This document shows, piece by piece, positions 45,343 to 54,218 of a DNA stretch of 64,000 bases. Under the pieces are notes generated by a model. That model searched no databases and was not told the DNA's origin. It saw nothing but the letters and a program-made list of their open reading frames with translations. Positions within the stretch are counted from its first letter, which is position 1, and each line of letters starts with the position of its first letter. The DNA is taken from assembly GCF_001544495.1 (NCBI RefSeq), contig NZ_FCNZ02000013.1:62001-126000 (forward strand). Direction: 5' to 3'. The DNA comes from Caballeronia telluris (lineage in GTDB: Bacteria; Pseudomonadota; Gammaproteobacteria; Burkholderiales; Burkholderiaceae). Made by a program: the position numbers and the translations under genes.

Positions 45343-45377
45343 TGGCCCGATAGCCAGACAGCGATAGAATCGGGCCA
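45343..45377. promoter_or_regulatory. Dyad with 9-bp arms between isochorismatase and GlxA-type regulator genes
   Basis: TGGCCCGAT (45343-45351) and ATCGGGCCA (45369-45377) are exact reverse complements around a 17-base spacer. TAGAAT at 45365-45370, inside the site, resembles a -10 box for the regulator gene. The position fits autorepression together with control of the hydrolase gene. Confidence 0.6.
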
Positions 45378-45403
45378 ATATGCCACGCGCCGGGAATCCG
45401 CCA

Positions 45404-46354
45404 ATGTCCGTTGTCGCTGTCGTCGCCTTCGACGGGATCAGTCCGTTTCATCTTTCGGTGCCGTGCATCGTGTTCGGCGAAGACCGCACCGACGCCGGCC
45501 TGCCGCGCTTCCAGTTTCGCGTCTGCGCGGCCGAGCCGGGGCGCCTCTCGACCACCGCAGGTTTCACGATCGCCGCCGATCACGCGCTCGACGCCCTCGC
45601 CGACGCCGATATCGTGATCGTCCCCAGCTGGCGCGATCCGGCCGAGACGCCGCCCGCCGCCCTCCTCGACGCGCTGCGGGCCGCCCACGCACGCGGCGCG
45701 CGCCTGATCGGCCTGTGCCTCGGCGCGTATGTGCTCGCGGCCGCCGGCTTGCTCGACGGCCGCGTCGCGACCACGCACTGGGCCTGGGCCGACGACTTCG
45801 CGCGGCGCTTTCCGCGCGTGCGGCTCGATCCGAAGGTGCTCTACGTCGACGACGCGACGCTCACCACGTCGGCGGGAACGGCGGCGGGCATCGACTGCTG
45901 TTTGCATGTGTTGCGGCAGTTGTGCGGCGCCGAAGCCGCGAATCATGTCGCGCGGCGGCTCGTCGTGCCGCCGCATCGGCAGGGCTCGCAGGCGCAGTTC
46001 ATCGAAGAGCCGCTGCCGAGGCACGCGAACGGCGACCGTCTCGCGGAGTTGCTCGACTGGCTGCGCGGCAATCTCGCGACGCCGCATTCGCTCGACGCAC
46101 TCGCGGCGCGCGTCGCGATGAGCCGGCGCACGTTCACGCGGCGATTCCATCGTCTGACGGGCGCGACGGTGGGCGCGTGGCTGCTCGGCGAACGCATCGC
46201 GTTCGCACGGCGGCTCCTGGAAAGCACCGACCTGCCGATCGACCGGATCGCCGAGGCGTGCGGCTTCAATACCGGCGCGACGCTGCGCCAGCAGTTCGCG
46301 CAGACGCTGAAGACGTCGCCGTCGACGTATCGACGCGAGTTTCGGGGAAATTAG
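45404..46354 (+). CDS. GlxA-family AraC-type transcriptional regulator with DJ-1/PfpI-like domain
   Basis: 316 residues from the ATG at 45404; an ATG at 45380 would add eight residues but starts only three bases after the dyad. The first 190 residues are an amidotransferase-like domain (VVAVVAFDGISPFHLSVPCIVFG, then the elbow LIGLCLGAYVLAAAGLLDG with Cys, then ATTHWAWADDFARRFP). The C-terminus is a double AraC helix-turn-helix: LAARVAMSRRTFTRRFHRLTGATVGAWLLGERIAFARRLLES and IAEACGFNTGATLRQQFAQTL. It likely activates or represses the divergent hydrolase gene. The ligand is unknown. Confidence 0.88.
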   Translation: MSVVAVVAFDGISPFHLSVPCIVFGEDRTDAGLPRFQFRVCAAEPGRLSTTAGFTIAADHALDALADADIVIVPSWRDPAETPPAALLDALRAAHARGARLIGLCLGAYVLAAAGLLDGRVATTHWAWADDFARRFPRVRLDPKVLYVDDATLTTSAGTAAGIDCCLHVLRQLCGAEAANHVARRLVVPPHRQGSQAQFIEEPLPRHANGDRLAELLDWLRGNLATPHSLDALAARVAMSRRTFTRRFHRLTGATVGAWLLGERIAFARRLLESTDLPIDRIAEACGFNTGATLRQQFAQTLKTSPSTYRREFRGN

Positions 46355-46370
46355 CGGGCGCGCGGCGCGT

Positions 46371-47186
46371 TTACTGCAACCCGACGCGCGGCGCGAGAAA
46401 CGCGAACAGCGCGATGCAGACCAGCATCGCCGCCCACGCCCAGACAGGCAAGCCGAGCGGATGCGGATCGTGGGAATGATCGCGGTCGCGGTGCCCGAGG
46501 CCGTGTCCCGGCAGCCGGTGATGCAGCACGCCGCTCGCGGCGTCGGCGCCGCCCGGGTGGATCTGGCGTTGCGTCGCGCCGGGACGCCGCATGAACGCCG
46601 CCGACATCGCGCTCGGCCGCAGGAACACATGGCGCCGCGTGCCGGGGTCCTGCTGCGCGCGCATCGACGGCAAGCCGTGCTTCGCGCGCACCACTTCGCA
46701 GAATTCGGAGAAGAAATCGTCGGCGACTTCGCGCAGCGAATTCTCGATCTGCCGCGAGGGCAAGCCGGCGAGCGGCCCGGAGAGCGTCGCCCACAGCGTG
46801 TAGTCGACCCACGTCGATTCGCCGCTGGCGTCCGGATTGAGCGCGACGGCGATCTGTCCGCGCAACGAGCCGACGCCTTCGCCCCGCGCCTTGAAACTGA
46901 GCGTGCGGGCGTACGCACCGGCCGCGTCCGGCGCGACGGCGGCGGCGTCGGCTTCGCCATCGGTGTGGGCGTTCTGCCGCGTGACGCCCGCGCCGTGCGC
47001 CCGAATCTCGTAGCGCGCGCGCAACGCACCGAGCGGCACGATCATCGTGAGCGCATATTCGCCGCCCGAGAGTTTCGCGAACGATTCGCAGTTGTCGAGG
47101 CTCGCCCGCAGCAGCGCGAGATCGCCGAGGGCTTCCCGGACGTGCGCCGGGTCGAGGGGAACACGCAACGCATCGGTGACTTCCAT
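46371..47186 (-). CDS. CoxG-like SRPBCC-domain protein with C-terminal membrane anchor
   Basis: 271 residues. The first 150 residues match the CO dehydrogenase subunit G (CoxG) group of the START/SRPBCC fold: a start EVTDALRVPLDPAHVREALGDLALLRASLDNCESF, then VDYTLWATLSGPLAGLPSRQIENSLREVADDFFSEFCE. A linker of about 60 residues is rich in Arg and His (GHGLGHRDRDHSHDPH), then one membrane segment (VWAWAAMLVCIALFAFLAP) ends the protein. No CO dehydrogenase genes are near, so the role is open; CoxG anchors the enzyme to the membrane in other bacteria. GGGAGG lies before the ATG. Confidence 0.8.
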   Translation of the reverse strand: MEVTDALRVPLDPAHVREALGDLALLRASLDNCESFAKLSGGEYALTMIVPLGALRARYEIRAHGAGVTRQNAHTDGEADAAAVAPDAAGAYARTLSFKARGEGVGSLRGQIAVALNPDASGESTWVDYTLWATLSGPLAGLPSRQIENSLREVADDFFSEFCEVVRAKHGLPSMRAQQDPGTRRHVFLRPSAMSAAFMRRPGATQRQIHPGGADAASGVLHHRLPGHGLGHRDRDHSHDPHPLGLPVWAWAAMLVCIALFAFLAPRVGLQ

Positions 47187-47240
47187 CTGAGCCTCCCAGG
47201 CAAAGACTGCACTCGTTCGTTATGTTGCGGCGTGGATGAA

Positions 47241-47319
47241 GCGGCGAAGCAGAATCGGCGAAGCGGGCGAAGCGGGCAAAGCGGGCAAAACGGCAAAACG
47301 GCAAAACGGCAAAACGGCT
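47241..47319. repeat. Short tandem repeats (9-bp then 8-bp units) between DUF427 and CoxG-like genes
   Basis: After a degenerate start, units GCGGGCGAA, GCGGGCAAA, GCGGGCAAA (47263-47289) are followed by four ACGGCAAA-like units (47290-47318). The array lies in the 140-base gap between the two minus-strand genes. It looks like a slippage-prone microsatellite. It is not a CRISPR array (no spacers). Confidence 0.85.
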
Positions 47320-47326
47320 GCAGCGT

Positions 47327-47695
47327 TCAGGAAGTCTCGTCGATGCGGTCGACGCGCGACGCATGGAACGCGAGGTAGCCCTTGATCCGGGCGGCGTCGG
47401 CGGTGGGCTGTTCGTAGCTCCACGCGGCGTTTTCGACGGGGCCGTCCTCGGTCAGCAAGTGGTAATGCGTGGCATCGCCCAGGTGCTGGCAATGCGAGAC
47501 GTGGATCGAGCGCTGCAGGCGCGCCATGTTGACGTCCGCGCGCGGGAAATAATGCACGGCGGGCAAGCCGCTTTCGACGACCGTCAGCGACGCGTGCGTA
47601 TCCGCGTAGGTGACGCCCTGGTGGATCACCCGGCAACGTCGGCCATTGGGCGTGATCTCGATGCGATGCGCGAAATCTTGCGTGTCGGTGTTCAT
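47327..47695 (-). CDS. DUF427-domain protein
   Basis: 122 residues from the ATG at 47695 with GGGAGG seven bases ahead; an upstream ATG adds 13 residues without a signal. DUF427 features are visible: ITPNGRRCRVIHQGVTYADTHASLTVVES, LPAVHYFPRADVNMARLQRS, CQHLGDATHYHLL and NAAWSYEQPTADAARIKGYLAFH. The fold is a small beta-barrel of unknown function. It lies upstream of the CoxG-like gene on the same strand and could be cotranscribed, with the tandem repeats between them. Confidence 0.85.
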   Translation of the reverse strand: MNTDTQDFAHRIEITPNGRRCRVIHQGVTYADTHASLTVVESGLPAVHYFPRADVNMARLQRSIHVSHCQHLGDATHYHLLTEDGPVENAAWSYEQPTADAARIKGYLAFHASRVDRIDETS

Positions 47696-47756
47696 CGATG
47701 CCCTCCCGGTTCGGCTGAGAAAAGCGCGAGGCACGTCGTCGTGCCCAGACTAACCG

Positions 47757-47792
47757 CAAAAAAAAGCCGCGGGCACATTCATGACCCGCGGC
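47757..47792 (-). terminator. Rho-independent terminator (minus strand)
   Basis: GCCGCGGG (47766-47773) pairs with CCCGCGGC (47785-47792), and nine A at 47757-47765 become a T-run on the minus strand. It ends the transcript of the small exported-protein gene at 47900-48382. Confidence 0.9.
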
Positions 47793-47899
47793 TTCATTAT
47801 GAGCAAACTCCGGCCGGCTGTGTGCGCGCTTTCACGCGCTCGATCGTGCGTATTTCGCGCCATCGCCAACCGGCGTTTTGCAGGGCGCTCACGCGCCGG

Positions 47900-48382
47900 T
47901 CATTGAATACTCCAGTGAAACGCAGCCTTCGCCTTGCCCGCGCCCGCGACGCTCACCGCGTGTTTCTGCTCCTGATCCTTGTATTTCGCATACACGGTGT
48001 AGCTGCCGGCCGGCAGCTTGACCAGCATGTAGGGACCCATCGCTTCGGCATTGAGCACTTCGCCGTTCTTCGCATCGACGATCCTCACGTGGACGCCCGA
48101 GAGATAGTCCGCGGTCGGCCCCGTGAAACGCAACGATAGCGGCCACTGAGCCTGTTCGCGCAACAGCGCCTTCGATTCGTCGAGCCCGACGCCGCCCGAC
48201 GTATACGACACGCTGCCTTGCTGCTCGATCTGCGGCAGGCCGCCGCCGTTGGTGTTGCCGGCGCTGCTCGTGTCGCTCGCCGCCGCGCTCGATGCTTGCG
48301 CCCACGCGCCGCCCGTCATGCTCAGGGCCATCGCGGCTGCCAGTGTCAGCGTCGCGTGCCTGCCTTTGGTCTTGATCGTCAT
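47900..48382 (-). CDS. Small exported protein with carboxypeptidase-regulatory-like fold
   Basis: 160 residues. A signal peptide (HATLTLAAAMALSMTGGAWAQA) precedes a Ser/Ala/Gly-rich segment of about 30 residues. The C-terminal part is LRFTGPTADYLSGVHVRIVDAKNGEVLNAEAMGPYMLVKLPAGSYTVYAKYKDQEQKHAVSV, a beta-sandwich pattern like carboxypeptidase regulatory domains (LPAGSYTV). Periplasmic, role unknown. GGAG lies before the ATG, and a strong terminator follows. It is next to the HtrA protease gene, on the same strand but 155 bases apart, so a link to envelope stress is only a guess. Confidence 0.75.
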   Translation of the reverse strand: MTIKTKGRHATLTLAAAMALSMTGGAWAQASSAAASDTSSAGNTNGGGLPQIEQQGSVSYTSGGVGLDESKALLREQAQWPLSLRFTGPTADYLSGVHVRIVDAKNGEVLNAEAMGPYMLVKLPAGSYTVYAKYKDQEQKHAVSVAGAGKAKAAFHWSIQ

Positions 48383-48537
48383 TGTCGTTTCGCTCCATGT
48401 GTTTCGCGCAGCGCAGGGCTACGCTCGACCCGAAAACCGCCCGATGCGCCGGTACGGCGCGATGGGGCACCACGACGTGGCGACAGCATACTTCGTGCCC
48501 GATCGCGCCCTATCAGCACCGACCCCGACATCGACGA

Positions 48538-50061
48538 TCAGCCAAGATCGACCGGTACGAAGATCTGCGCGTCGTCACGCTGGATCAGGAGCGCGAGGCT
48601 GTCGCCCGCGTGCGCGACCATCGCCTTCAACTGCTGCACGCTCGTCACCGGCTGGCCGTTGACCGCGAGAATCACGTCGCCGGGCTGGATGCCCGCGTTC
48701 GCCGCGGCGCCGTTCGCCTGCTGCACGATGAGGCCGCGCGAGAGCGAGCTGTCCTGCTTTTCCTCCGGCGTGAGCGGGCGCACCGCGACGCCGAGGCGCG
48801 CGTCCTGCGCCGAGGCGCCGTCGCCGTCGCTCTTGTCGCCCTTCGCGTTCGCGGTCTTGGCGTCCTTGAGCGCACCGACCGTCACCGTCAGGTCCTTCGA
48901 GCCCTTGTCGCGCCACACCTGCACCTTCGCCTGGCTGCCCGGCGGCAGGCCCGCGACCTGCGACGGCAACGAGGTCGAATCCGTGACCGCGAGGCCGTTG
49001 AGCGACATGATCACGTCGCCCGGTTGCAGACCCGCCTTCGCGGCCGGACCGCCCGGCTCGACCGAACTCACGAGCGCACCCTGCGGCGTCTTCATGCCGA
49101 ACGAATTGGCGAGCGTCTGGTTCATGCCCTGCACGGTCACGCCGAGGCGCCCGCGATCGACGTGGCCCGTCTTCACGAGCGCATCCTTCACCTTGATCGC
49201 CTCGTTGATCGGGATGGCGAACGAAAGTCCCTGGAAGCCGCCCGTCTGCGAATAGATCATCGAATTGATGCCGATCACTTCGCCTTGCAGGTTGAAGAGC
49301 GGGCCGCCCGAGTTGCCCGGATTCACCGGCACGTCGGTCTGAATGAACGGCGTGTAGTTCTCGTTCGGCAGCGAGCGCGACTTCGCGCTGATGATGCCCG
49401 AGGTCACCGTGTTGTCGAAACCATAAGGCGAACCGATCGCGACGACCCACTGGCCGACCTTGCTGCCGTTCGGATCGCCGATCTTCACGATCGGCAGGTT
49501 CTTCGCGTCGATCTTGAGCACCGCGACGTCCGACTGCTTGTCCGCGCCGACGACCTTCGCGCGGTATTCGCGCTTGTCGGTGAGCTTGACGGTGACGACA
49601 TTCGCGCCATCGACGACGTGCGCGTTGGTCAGGATGTAGCCGTCGCTGCTCACGATGAAGCCGGAGCCGAGGCCCTCGCTCGGGCGGTCCTGGCCGCCGT
49701 TGCCGTTGCCGCCGCCGGGGCCGCCGAAGCCGGGCATGCCGCCGAAGCGCTTGAAGAACTGGTAGAACGGATCGTTCGGATCGATGGGCAGTTGCGAGGC
49801 GCCATTGCCGCGCGACGACGTCTGCTTGACGACGTGCTTCGCGCTGATATTCACCACCGCCGGCCCGTAGGTTTCGACGAGACCGGAGAAGTCGGGCACG
49901 CCGGTCTTCGCGGCGGCTTCGGCCGGCATCATCGCGGCGGCTTGCGCGGGTGCGATGACCTGCGGCGCCGGGAGGTTGTTGTGTCCGGCCACGTAGCCCG
50001 CCGACAAGGCGATGGCGACGGCTGCAGCAACGGCGCTGCGGGTAAAAATCTTCGCTTTCAT
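48538..50061 (-). CDS. DegP/DegQ-type periplasmic serine protease (HtrA/Do family)
   Basis: 507 residues with an N-terminal signal or anchor segment. The catalytic triad is His148 (TNAHVV), Asp178 (SDVAVLKI) and Ser251 (GNSGGP). Two PDZ domains follow, near 285-390 (RGRLGVTVQGMN, then AAKAGLQPGDVIMSLNG) and 415-500 (LGVAVRPLTPEEKQ, then NAGIQPGDVILAVNG). The linker before the protease domain is Gly-rich and holds GNGNGGQ. It degrades or refolds misfolded envelope proteins. AGGAG lies seven bases before the ATG. The two-component genes lie just upstream on the same strand and may control it. Confidence 0.94.
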   Translation of the reverse strand: MKAKIFTRSAVAAAVAIALSAGYVAGHNNLPAPQVIAPAQAAAMMPAEAAAKTGVPDFSGLVETYGPAVVNISAKHVVKQTSSRGNGASQLPIDPNDPFYQFFKRFGGMPGFGGPGGGNGNGGQDRPSEGLGSGFIVSSDGYILTNAHVVDGANVVTVKLTDKREYRAKVVGADKQSDVAVLKIDAKNLPIVKIGDPNGSKVGQWVVAIGSPYGFDNTVTSGIISAKSRSLPNENYTPFIQTDVPVNPGNSGGPLFNLQGEVIGINSMIYSQTGGFQGLSFAIPINEAIKVKDALVKTGHVDRGRLGVTVQGMNQTLANSFGMKTPQGALVSSVEPGGPAAKAGLQPGDVIMSLNGLAVTDSTSLPSQVAGLPPGSQAKVQVWRDKGSKDLTVTVGALKDAKTANAKGDKSDGDGASAQDARLGVAVRPLTPEEKQDSSLSRGLIVQQANGAAANAGIQPGDVILAVNGQPVTSVQQLKAMVAHAGDSLALLIQRDDAQIFVPVDLG

Positions 50062-50164
50062 CGTGTGCTCCTGACAGGGGCGTTTTAGGATGAAACGAAG
50101 CTTACGTGGCGTCGCTTAAAGGTCGCTTAAAGCTGTCTCGAAACTTCGCGCCGACGCGTCCCGC

Positions 50165-51466
50165 TCAAAACCGCACCGTGACGAGCAGCCCGCCCGCCGC
50201 CGATTCGCCGAGCACGACGCGCGCGCCGTTCTGGTCCGCGATGCGCTTGACGATCGCAAGGCCGAGGCCGCTGCCCGCGACGTCCGTGCGCGTGCGGCTC
50301 GCGCCTTCGCCCACGCGATAGAAGCGGTCGAACACGCGCTCGCGTTCGTCGGCGGGAATGCCCGGGCCGCTGTCCGCGATCCGCACGACCGGGCGTCCCT
50401 CTTCCACCTTCAACGAAACGTCGACGCGCCCGCCGCGCGGCGTGTACTTCGTCGCATTGTCGATGAGGTTGTTGAGCATCACGCGCAGCGCGTCGCGATT
50501 GCCGGTGACGGTCGCGGCCTCGCTCGTCTCGATGCCGAGATCGACGCCGCGTTCCTGCGCGAGCAGCACGCTTGCGCCGACGCATTCGTCGACGAGCGCA
50601 TGCAGGTCGACGTCCTGCATCGACGTCTTGCTGTCCGGCTCGGCCCGCGCGAGCGCAAGCAGTTGCTCCGCCAGCCGCGTCGCGCGCGCGATGCCCGCCT
50701 GCAGGTCCGCGAGCGCTTCCTTGCGCGCGCCGTCGTCCTGCGCGCGCGCAACGAGCTGCGCCTGGATCTGCACGGCCGCGAGCGGCGTGCGCAGTTCGTG
50801 GGCGGCGTCGGCGACGAACGCCTTCTGCGTGTCGAGCGCCGTCGCGAGGCGCGAAAGGAGCGCGTTCAGCGCGTGCACGACGGGTTGCACTTCCTGCGGC
50901 AAACGCGTGTCGGGCAAGGGTTCGAGCGCTTCGGGATGACGCGTGTCGAGCGCGCGCGTCACGCGCTGCAACGGCGCGAGCCCGCGCCCGACGATCAGCC
51001 ACACCGCGAGCCCGAGGAACGGCAGCAGCAGCACGAGCGGCCAGAGCGTACGCCACGCGACGCCCGCCGCGAGCCGGTTGCGGATCGAGAGCGGTTGCGC
51101 GAGCTGCACGACGTTGTCGCCGACGATCGCGCTATACACGCGCCATTCGCCGCGCACCGTCATCTCGGTGGAAAAGCCGAGTTCCGCGTGCGGCGCGAGC
51201 GGCACGCGCGGATGCGAGTAGTACATCAGCACGCCATTGCGATTCCAGATCTGGATCACGACGCCTTCGTCGCTGTCCGCGCGCGAACTGAGCACCGACG
51301 AAAACGGCTCGGACGGCAGCGCGGAGGCGATCTGCTGCAACTGGTAATCGAAGAGTTCGTTGGCTTCGGCGAGCGCCTGACGGTAGATGAGCCAGCCCGC
51401 GAACCCCACGCCGACGATCACGAGCGCAAGCAGCCACACGAGGAGCTGGCGGCGAATCGAATGCAT
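50165..51466 (-). CDS. Sensor histidine kinase (QseC/TctE-like)
   Basis: 433 residues. Two membrane segments (about 8-28 and 140-160) enclose a periplasmic domain of about 110 residues; a HAMP-like linker follows. The phospho-acceptor is His223 in ADAAHELRTPLAAVQIQAQ. ATP-binding motifs N (LNNLIDNATKYTP), G1 (IADSGPGIP), F (FDRFYR) and G2 (GSGLGLAIVKRI) are complete. The ATG at 51466 shares one base with the regulator stop (TGATG), so they are translated in step. The signal is unknown. Confidence 0.93.
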   Translation of the reverse strand: MHSIRRQLLVWLLALVIVGVGFAGWLIYRQALAEANELFDYQLQQIASALPSEPFSSVLSSRADSDEGVVIQIWNRNGVLMYYSHPRVPLAPHAELGFSTEMTVRGEWRVYSAIVGDNVVQLAQPLSIRNRLAAGVAWRTLWPLVLLLPFLGLAVWLIVGRGLAPLQRVTRALDTRHPEALEPLPDTRLPQEVQPVVHALNALLSRLATALDTQKAFVADAAHELRTPLAAVQIQAQLVARAQDDGARKEALADLQAGIARATRLAEQLLALARAEPDSKTSMQDVDLHALVDECVGASVLLAQERGVDLGIETSEAATVTGNRDALRVMLNNLIDNATKYTPRGGRVDVSLKVEEGRPVVRIADSGPGIPADERERVFDRFYRVGEGASRTRTDVAGSGLGLAIVKRIADQNGARVVLGESAAGGLLVTVRF

Positions 51467-52128
51467 CAGGCGTCCTTCGCGACCATGTAGCCGAGCCCGC
51501 GCACGTTGCGGATCAGGTCGGCGCCGAGTTTCTTCCTCAGCGAATGGATGTAGACCTCGACCGTGTTGCTGCCGATCTCCTCGCCCCAGCCGTAGATCTT
51601 TTCTTCGAGCTGGCTCTTCGACAGCACCGCGCCTGGACGCGCCATCAGCGCTTCGAGCAGCGCGAACTCGCGCGCGGAGAGCGTGACGGGGGAGCCTTCG
51701 AGCGTCACCTGATGGCCGACCGGATCGAGCGTGAGCGGCCCGTGGCGCACGAGCGACTCGCCGCGTCCCGCGTGACGGCGGATCAGCGCGCGCATGCGGG
51801 CGCCGAGTTCGTCGAGATCGAAGGGCTTGACGAGATAGTCGTCCGCGCCGGCGTCCAGCCCTTTCACGCGATCGGCGATGGCGTCGCGCGCCGTCACGAT
51901 CAGGACCGGCAGCGCGTTGCCGCGCGCGCGCAGGCTTTTGAGCACATCGAGCCCGTCGCGCTTCGGCAGGCCGAGGTCGAGCAGCATCATGTCGTAGGGC
52001 TCGCCGCCGACGGCCGTGAGCGCCGCGTCGCCGTCCTGCACCCAGTCGACGGCGAAGCCGTCGGCACGAAGCGCCTTCCTCACGCCCTCGGCGATCATCC
52101 GATCATCTTCGACTAGCAGGATTCGCAT
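51466..52128 (-). CDS. Response regulator, OmpR/QseB-like
   Basis: 220 residues. Receiver domain with EDD at 7-9, phospho-Asp51 in LLDLGLPKRDG and Lys101 in LVKPFD. The C-terminal winged helix reads LSAREFALLEALMARPGAVLSKSQLEEKIYG, then SNTVEVYIHSLRKKLGADLIRNVRGLGYM. It is paired with the kinase gene that follows. The HtrA protease gene lies 100 bases beyond the kinase on the same strand and is a plausible target. A PBP4 gene is divergent from it. Confidence 0.95.
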   Translation of the reverse strand: MRILLVEDDRMIAEGVRKALRADGFAVDWVQDGDAALTAVGGEPYDMMLLDLGLPKRDGLDVLKSLRARGNALPVLIVTARDAIADRVKGLDAGADDYLVKPFDLDELGARMRALIRRHAGRGESLVRHGPLTLDPVGHQVTLEGSPVTLSAREFALLEALMARPGAVLSKSQLEEKIYGWGEEIGSNTVEVYIHSLRKKLGADLIRNVRGLGYMVAKDA

Positions 52129-52327
52129 GGCGCGCTCGTTGTCGTATGGGGGAGCGGTCCATTTTAGCCGCGCCCGGCGGCCCGAGGATTAAGCGGGCCT
52201 TAAACGCGCGTCAGGCACATTGCGACGCACGGCAACGATTTAGCAAGGAAGCTTGTCTACAATAGCCGCTTTGTTCCGGGCCCCGACGCATGTGCGGCGC
52301 TCATCACTTCGCATCCAAAAAGAATTC

Positions 52328-53935
52328 ATGCTGCTCGCTCCGCTTTTCGCCTTCCCCCGCTCCTCCTTTGCGCGCCTGTCCTCTTACGCGCTCGCCGTTG
52401 CGTTCGTCGTCGGCGGCGCGCTCGCGTATGCGCCTTACGCCGACGCGCGCGGCGGCACGAAAGCCGAATCGCAGGCGCAGTCGCCCAAGCGCGCGGCGCG
52501 CGGTGGGCTCAAGGCGAAGCGCGCCGAGCGCGCGGAACGCATCGCCGTGCCGGCCGGCCCGCTGCCGCCAACCGTGATGGCCGCGCTCGCGCGCGCGCAC
52601 GTGCCGGTGTCGTCGATGAGCGTGGTCGTGCAGCGGATCGGCGCGCCGGTGCCGCTCGTCGCGATCAACGCGAACCAGCCGATGCTCCCCGCCTCGACGA
52701 TGAAGCTCGTCACCACGTACGCCGGCCTTTCGCTGCTCGGCCCGGACTATCGCTGGAAGACGACCGCCTACGCCGACGGCGAAGTCGACCCGCACGGCGT
52801 GCTGCACGGCAACCTGTACATCCAGGGCACGGGCGACCCGAAGCTCGTGCCGGAAGAACTGATCGACCTGGTCGACCAGATCCGCAAGAACGGGATCACG
52901 GGCATCGACGGCGCGCTCGTGCTCGACAAGCGCTACTTCGACGCCTCCACGCGCGACCTGCCCGCCTTCGACCACGACGACAGCGCGCCCTACAACGTCG
53001 GTCCCGATCCGCTCTTGTACGCGTTCAAGTCGCTGTCGTTCACGCTGACGCCGAACCCGGAAGGCGGCGTCTCCATCGACGTGCTGCCGCAACTCGCGCA
53101 ACTTCAGATCGACAACGAACTGCGCGTCACGCGCGGCGCGTGCGCGGGCACGCTGCCGGCGGCGTCGCCCAGCGTCGCGCAGACGAACTCTGGCTTCGTG
53201 CAGGCGTCGTTCATCGGCGACTATCCGCTGCGCTGCGGTTCACGCACGATCAACGTCGCGGCGCTCGATCACTCCACGTTCTTCGCGGGCGGCTTCCTCG
53301 CGCTCTGGAAGCAGACGGGCGGCACCTTCGCCGGCACGACCCGCGAAGGCGCGACGCCTTCGAGCGCGCGGCTCGTCGGCACGCACCGCAGCCCGGTGCT
53401 CTCCGACATCGTTCGCGACATCAACAAGTTCAGCAACAACGTGATGGCGCGCAACCTGTTCCTCACGATCGGCGCGGCCACCGCGAAGCCGCCCGCGACG
53501 CCGGTGAAGTCCGCGCAGGCGATCCTGCAGTTCCTGCGCAGAAGCGCCCTGCCGATGAACGGCCTGGCGCTCGACAACGGCTCCGGGCTCTCGCGCGACG
53601 AGACCATCAGCGCGCTGTCGCTCGCCGATCTCCTGCAGGCGGCGAATTCGAGCCCGGTTGCGCAGGTGTTCACGGAATCGCTGCCGATAGCAGGCGTCGA
53701 CGGCACGATGCGCAACCGCCTGACCAACGCGGGCGCGCTCGGCAACGCGCACATCAAGACCGGCACGCTGCGCGACGTCCGCGCGATCGCCGGGTACGTC
53801 GGCGCGGAGAACGGCGAGACCTACGTGGTCGTGAGCTTCATCAACGATCCGCGGGCGGAAGCTGCGCGCGCCGCCCACGATGCGCTGCTCGAGTGGGTGT
53901 ACGAAGGCGCGCGCAAGCCGGGCGCGGCCGAGTAG
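52328..53935 (+). CDS. dacB: D-alanyl-D-alanine carboxypeptidase/endopeptidase (PBP4)
   Basis: 535 residues from the ATG at 52328; a frame from 52253 lacks support. A signal segment (FARLSSYALAVAFVVGGALAYAPYADA) leads to the periplasm. The penicillin-binding motifs are SxxK at Ser123 (ASTMKL), SxN near 369-371 (FSNNVMARN) and KTG at 477 (HIKTGTLRDVRA). The long insert between SxxK and SxN is typical of the S13 family. It trims or cuts peptidoglycan cross-links. A linker rich in Ala/Arg/Lys sits between signal and catalytic domain. Confidence 0.92.
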   Translation: MLLAPLFAFPRSSFARLSSYALAVAFVVGGALAYAPYADARGGTKAESQAQSPKRAARGGLKAKRAERAERIAVPAGPLPPTVMAALARAHVPVSSMSVVVQRIGAPVPLVAINANQPMLPASTMKLVTTYAGLSLLGPDYRWKTTAYADGEVDPHGVLHGNLYIQGTGDPKLVPEELIDLVDQIRKNGITGIDGALVLDKRYFDASTRDLPAFDHDDSAPYNVGPDPLLYAFKSLSFTLTPNPEGGVSIDVLPQLAQLQIDNELRVTRGACAGTLPAASPSVAQTNSGFVQASFIGDYPLRCGSRTINVAALDHSTFFAGGFLALWKQTGGTFAGTTREGATPSSARLVGTHRSPVLSDIVRDINKFSNNVMARNLFLTIGAATAKPPATPVKSAQAILQFLRRSALPMNGLALDNGSGLSRDETISALSLADLLQAANSSPVAQVFTESLPIAGVDGTMRNRLTNAGALGNAHIKTGTLRDVRAIAGYVGAENGETYVVVSFINDPRAEAARAAHDALLEWVYEGARKPGAAE

Positions 53936-54218
53936 AAACCCGGGCTTCGAATATTCCTTCTACGAAGTCGCGAGCGCCGCCGCGCGCTCCCCGTGTACGC
54001 TCACGCACGCGGTCCGGTTCCGCCGCGCGAAGTCCGGCGGCCCCGGCGATGCGTCATTCGCGCGAAACATCTGATGGAGGTGGGAAGATTCGGTAAGCTA
54101 TCGCGACGCTGGCTGGGCGGCCTGACCCGGCGCGGCGCCTGAAAACATGGATAAGAAACGCGGCAGTCGAGCCGCGGCATCAACTACAAGATTCACCAAA
54201 AAGATGGAGACGAGGTCG

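Noticed and set aside
47263..47318. Possible CRISPR array
   Set aside because: The units are 8-9 bases with no spacers; this is a simple tandem repeat.
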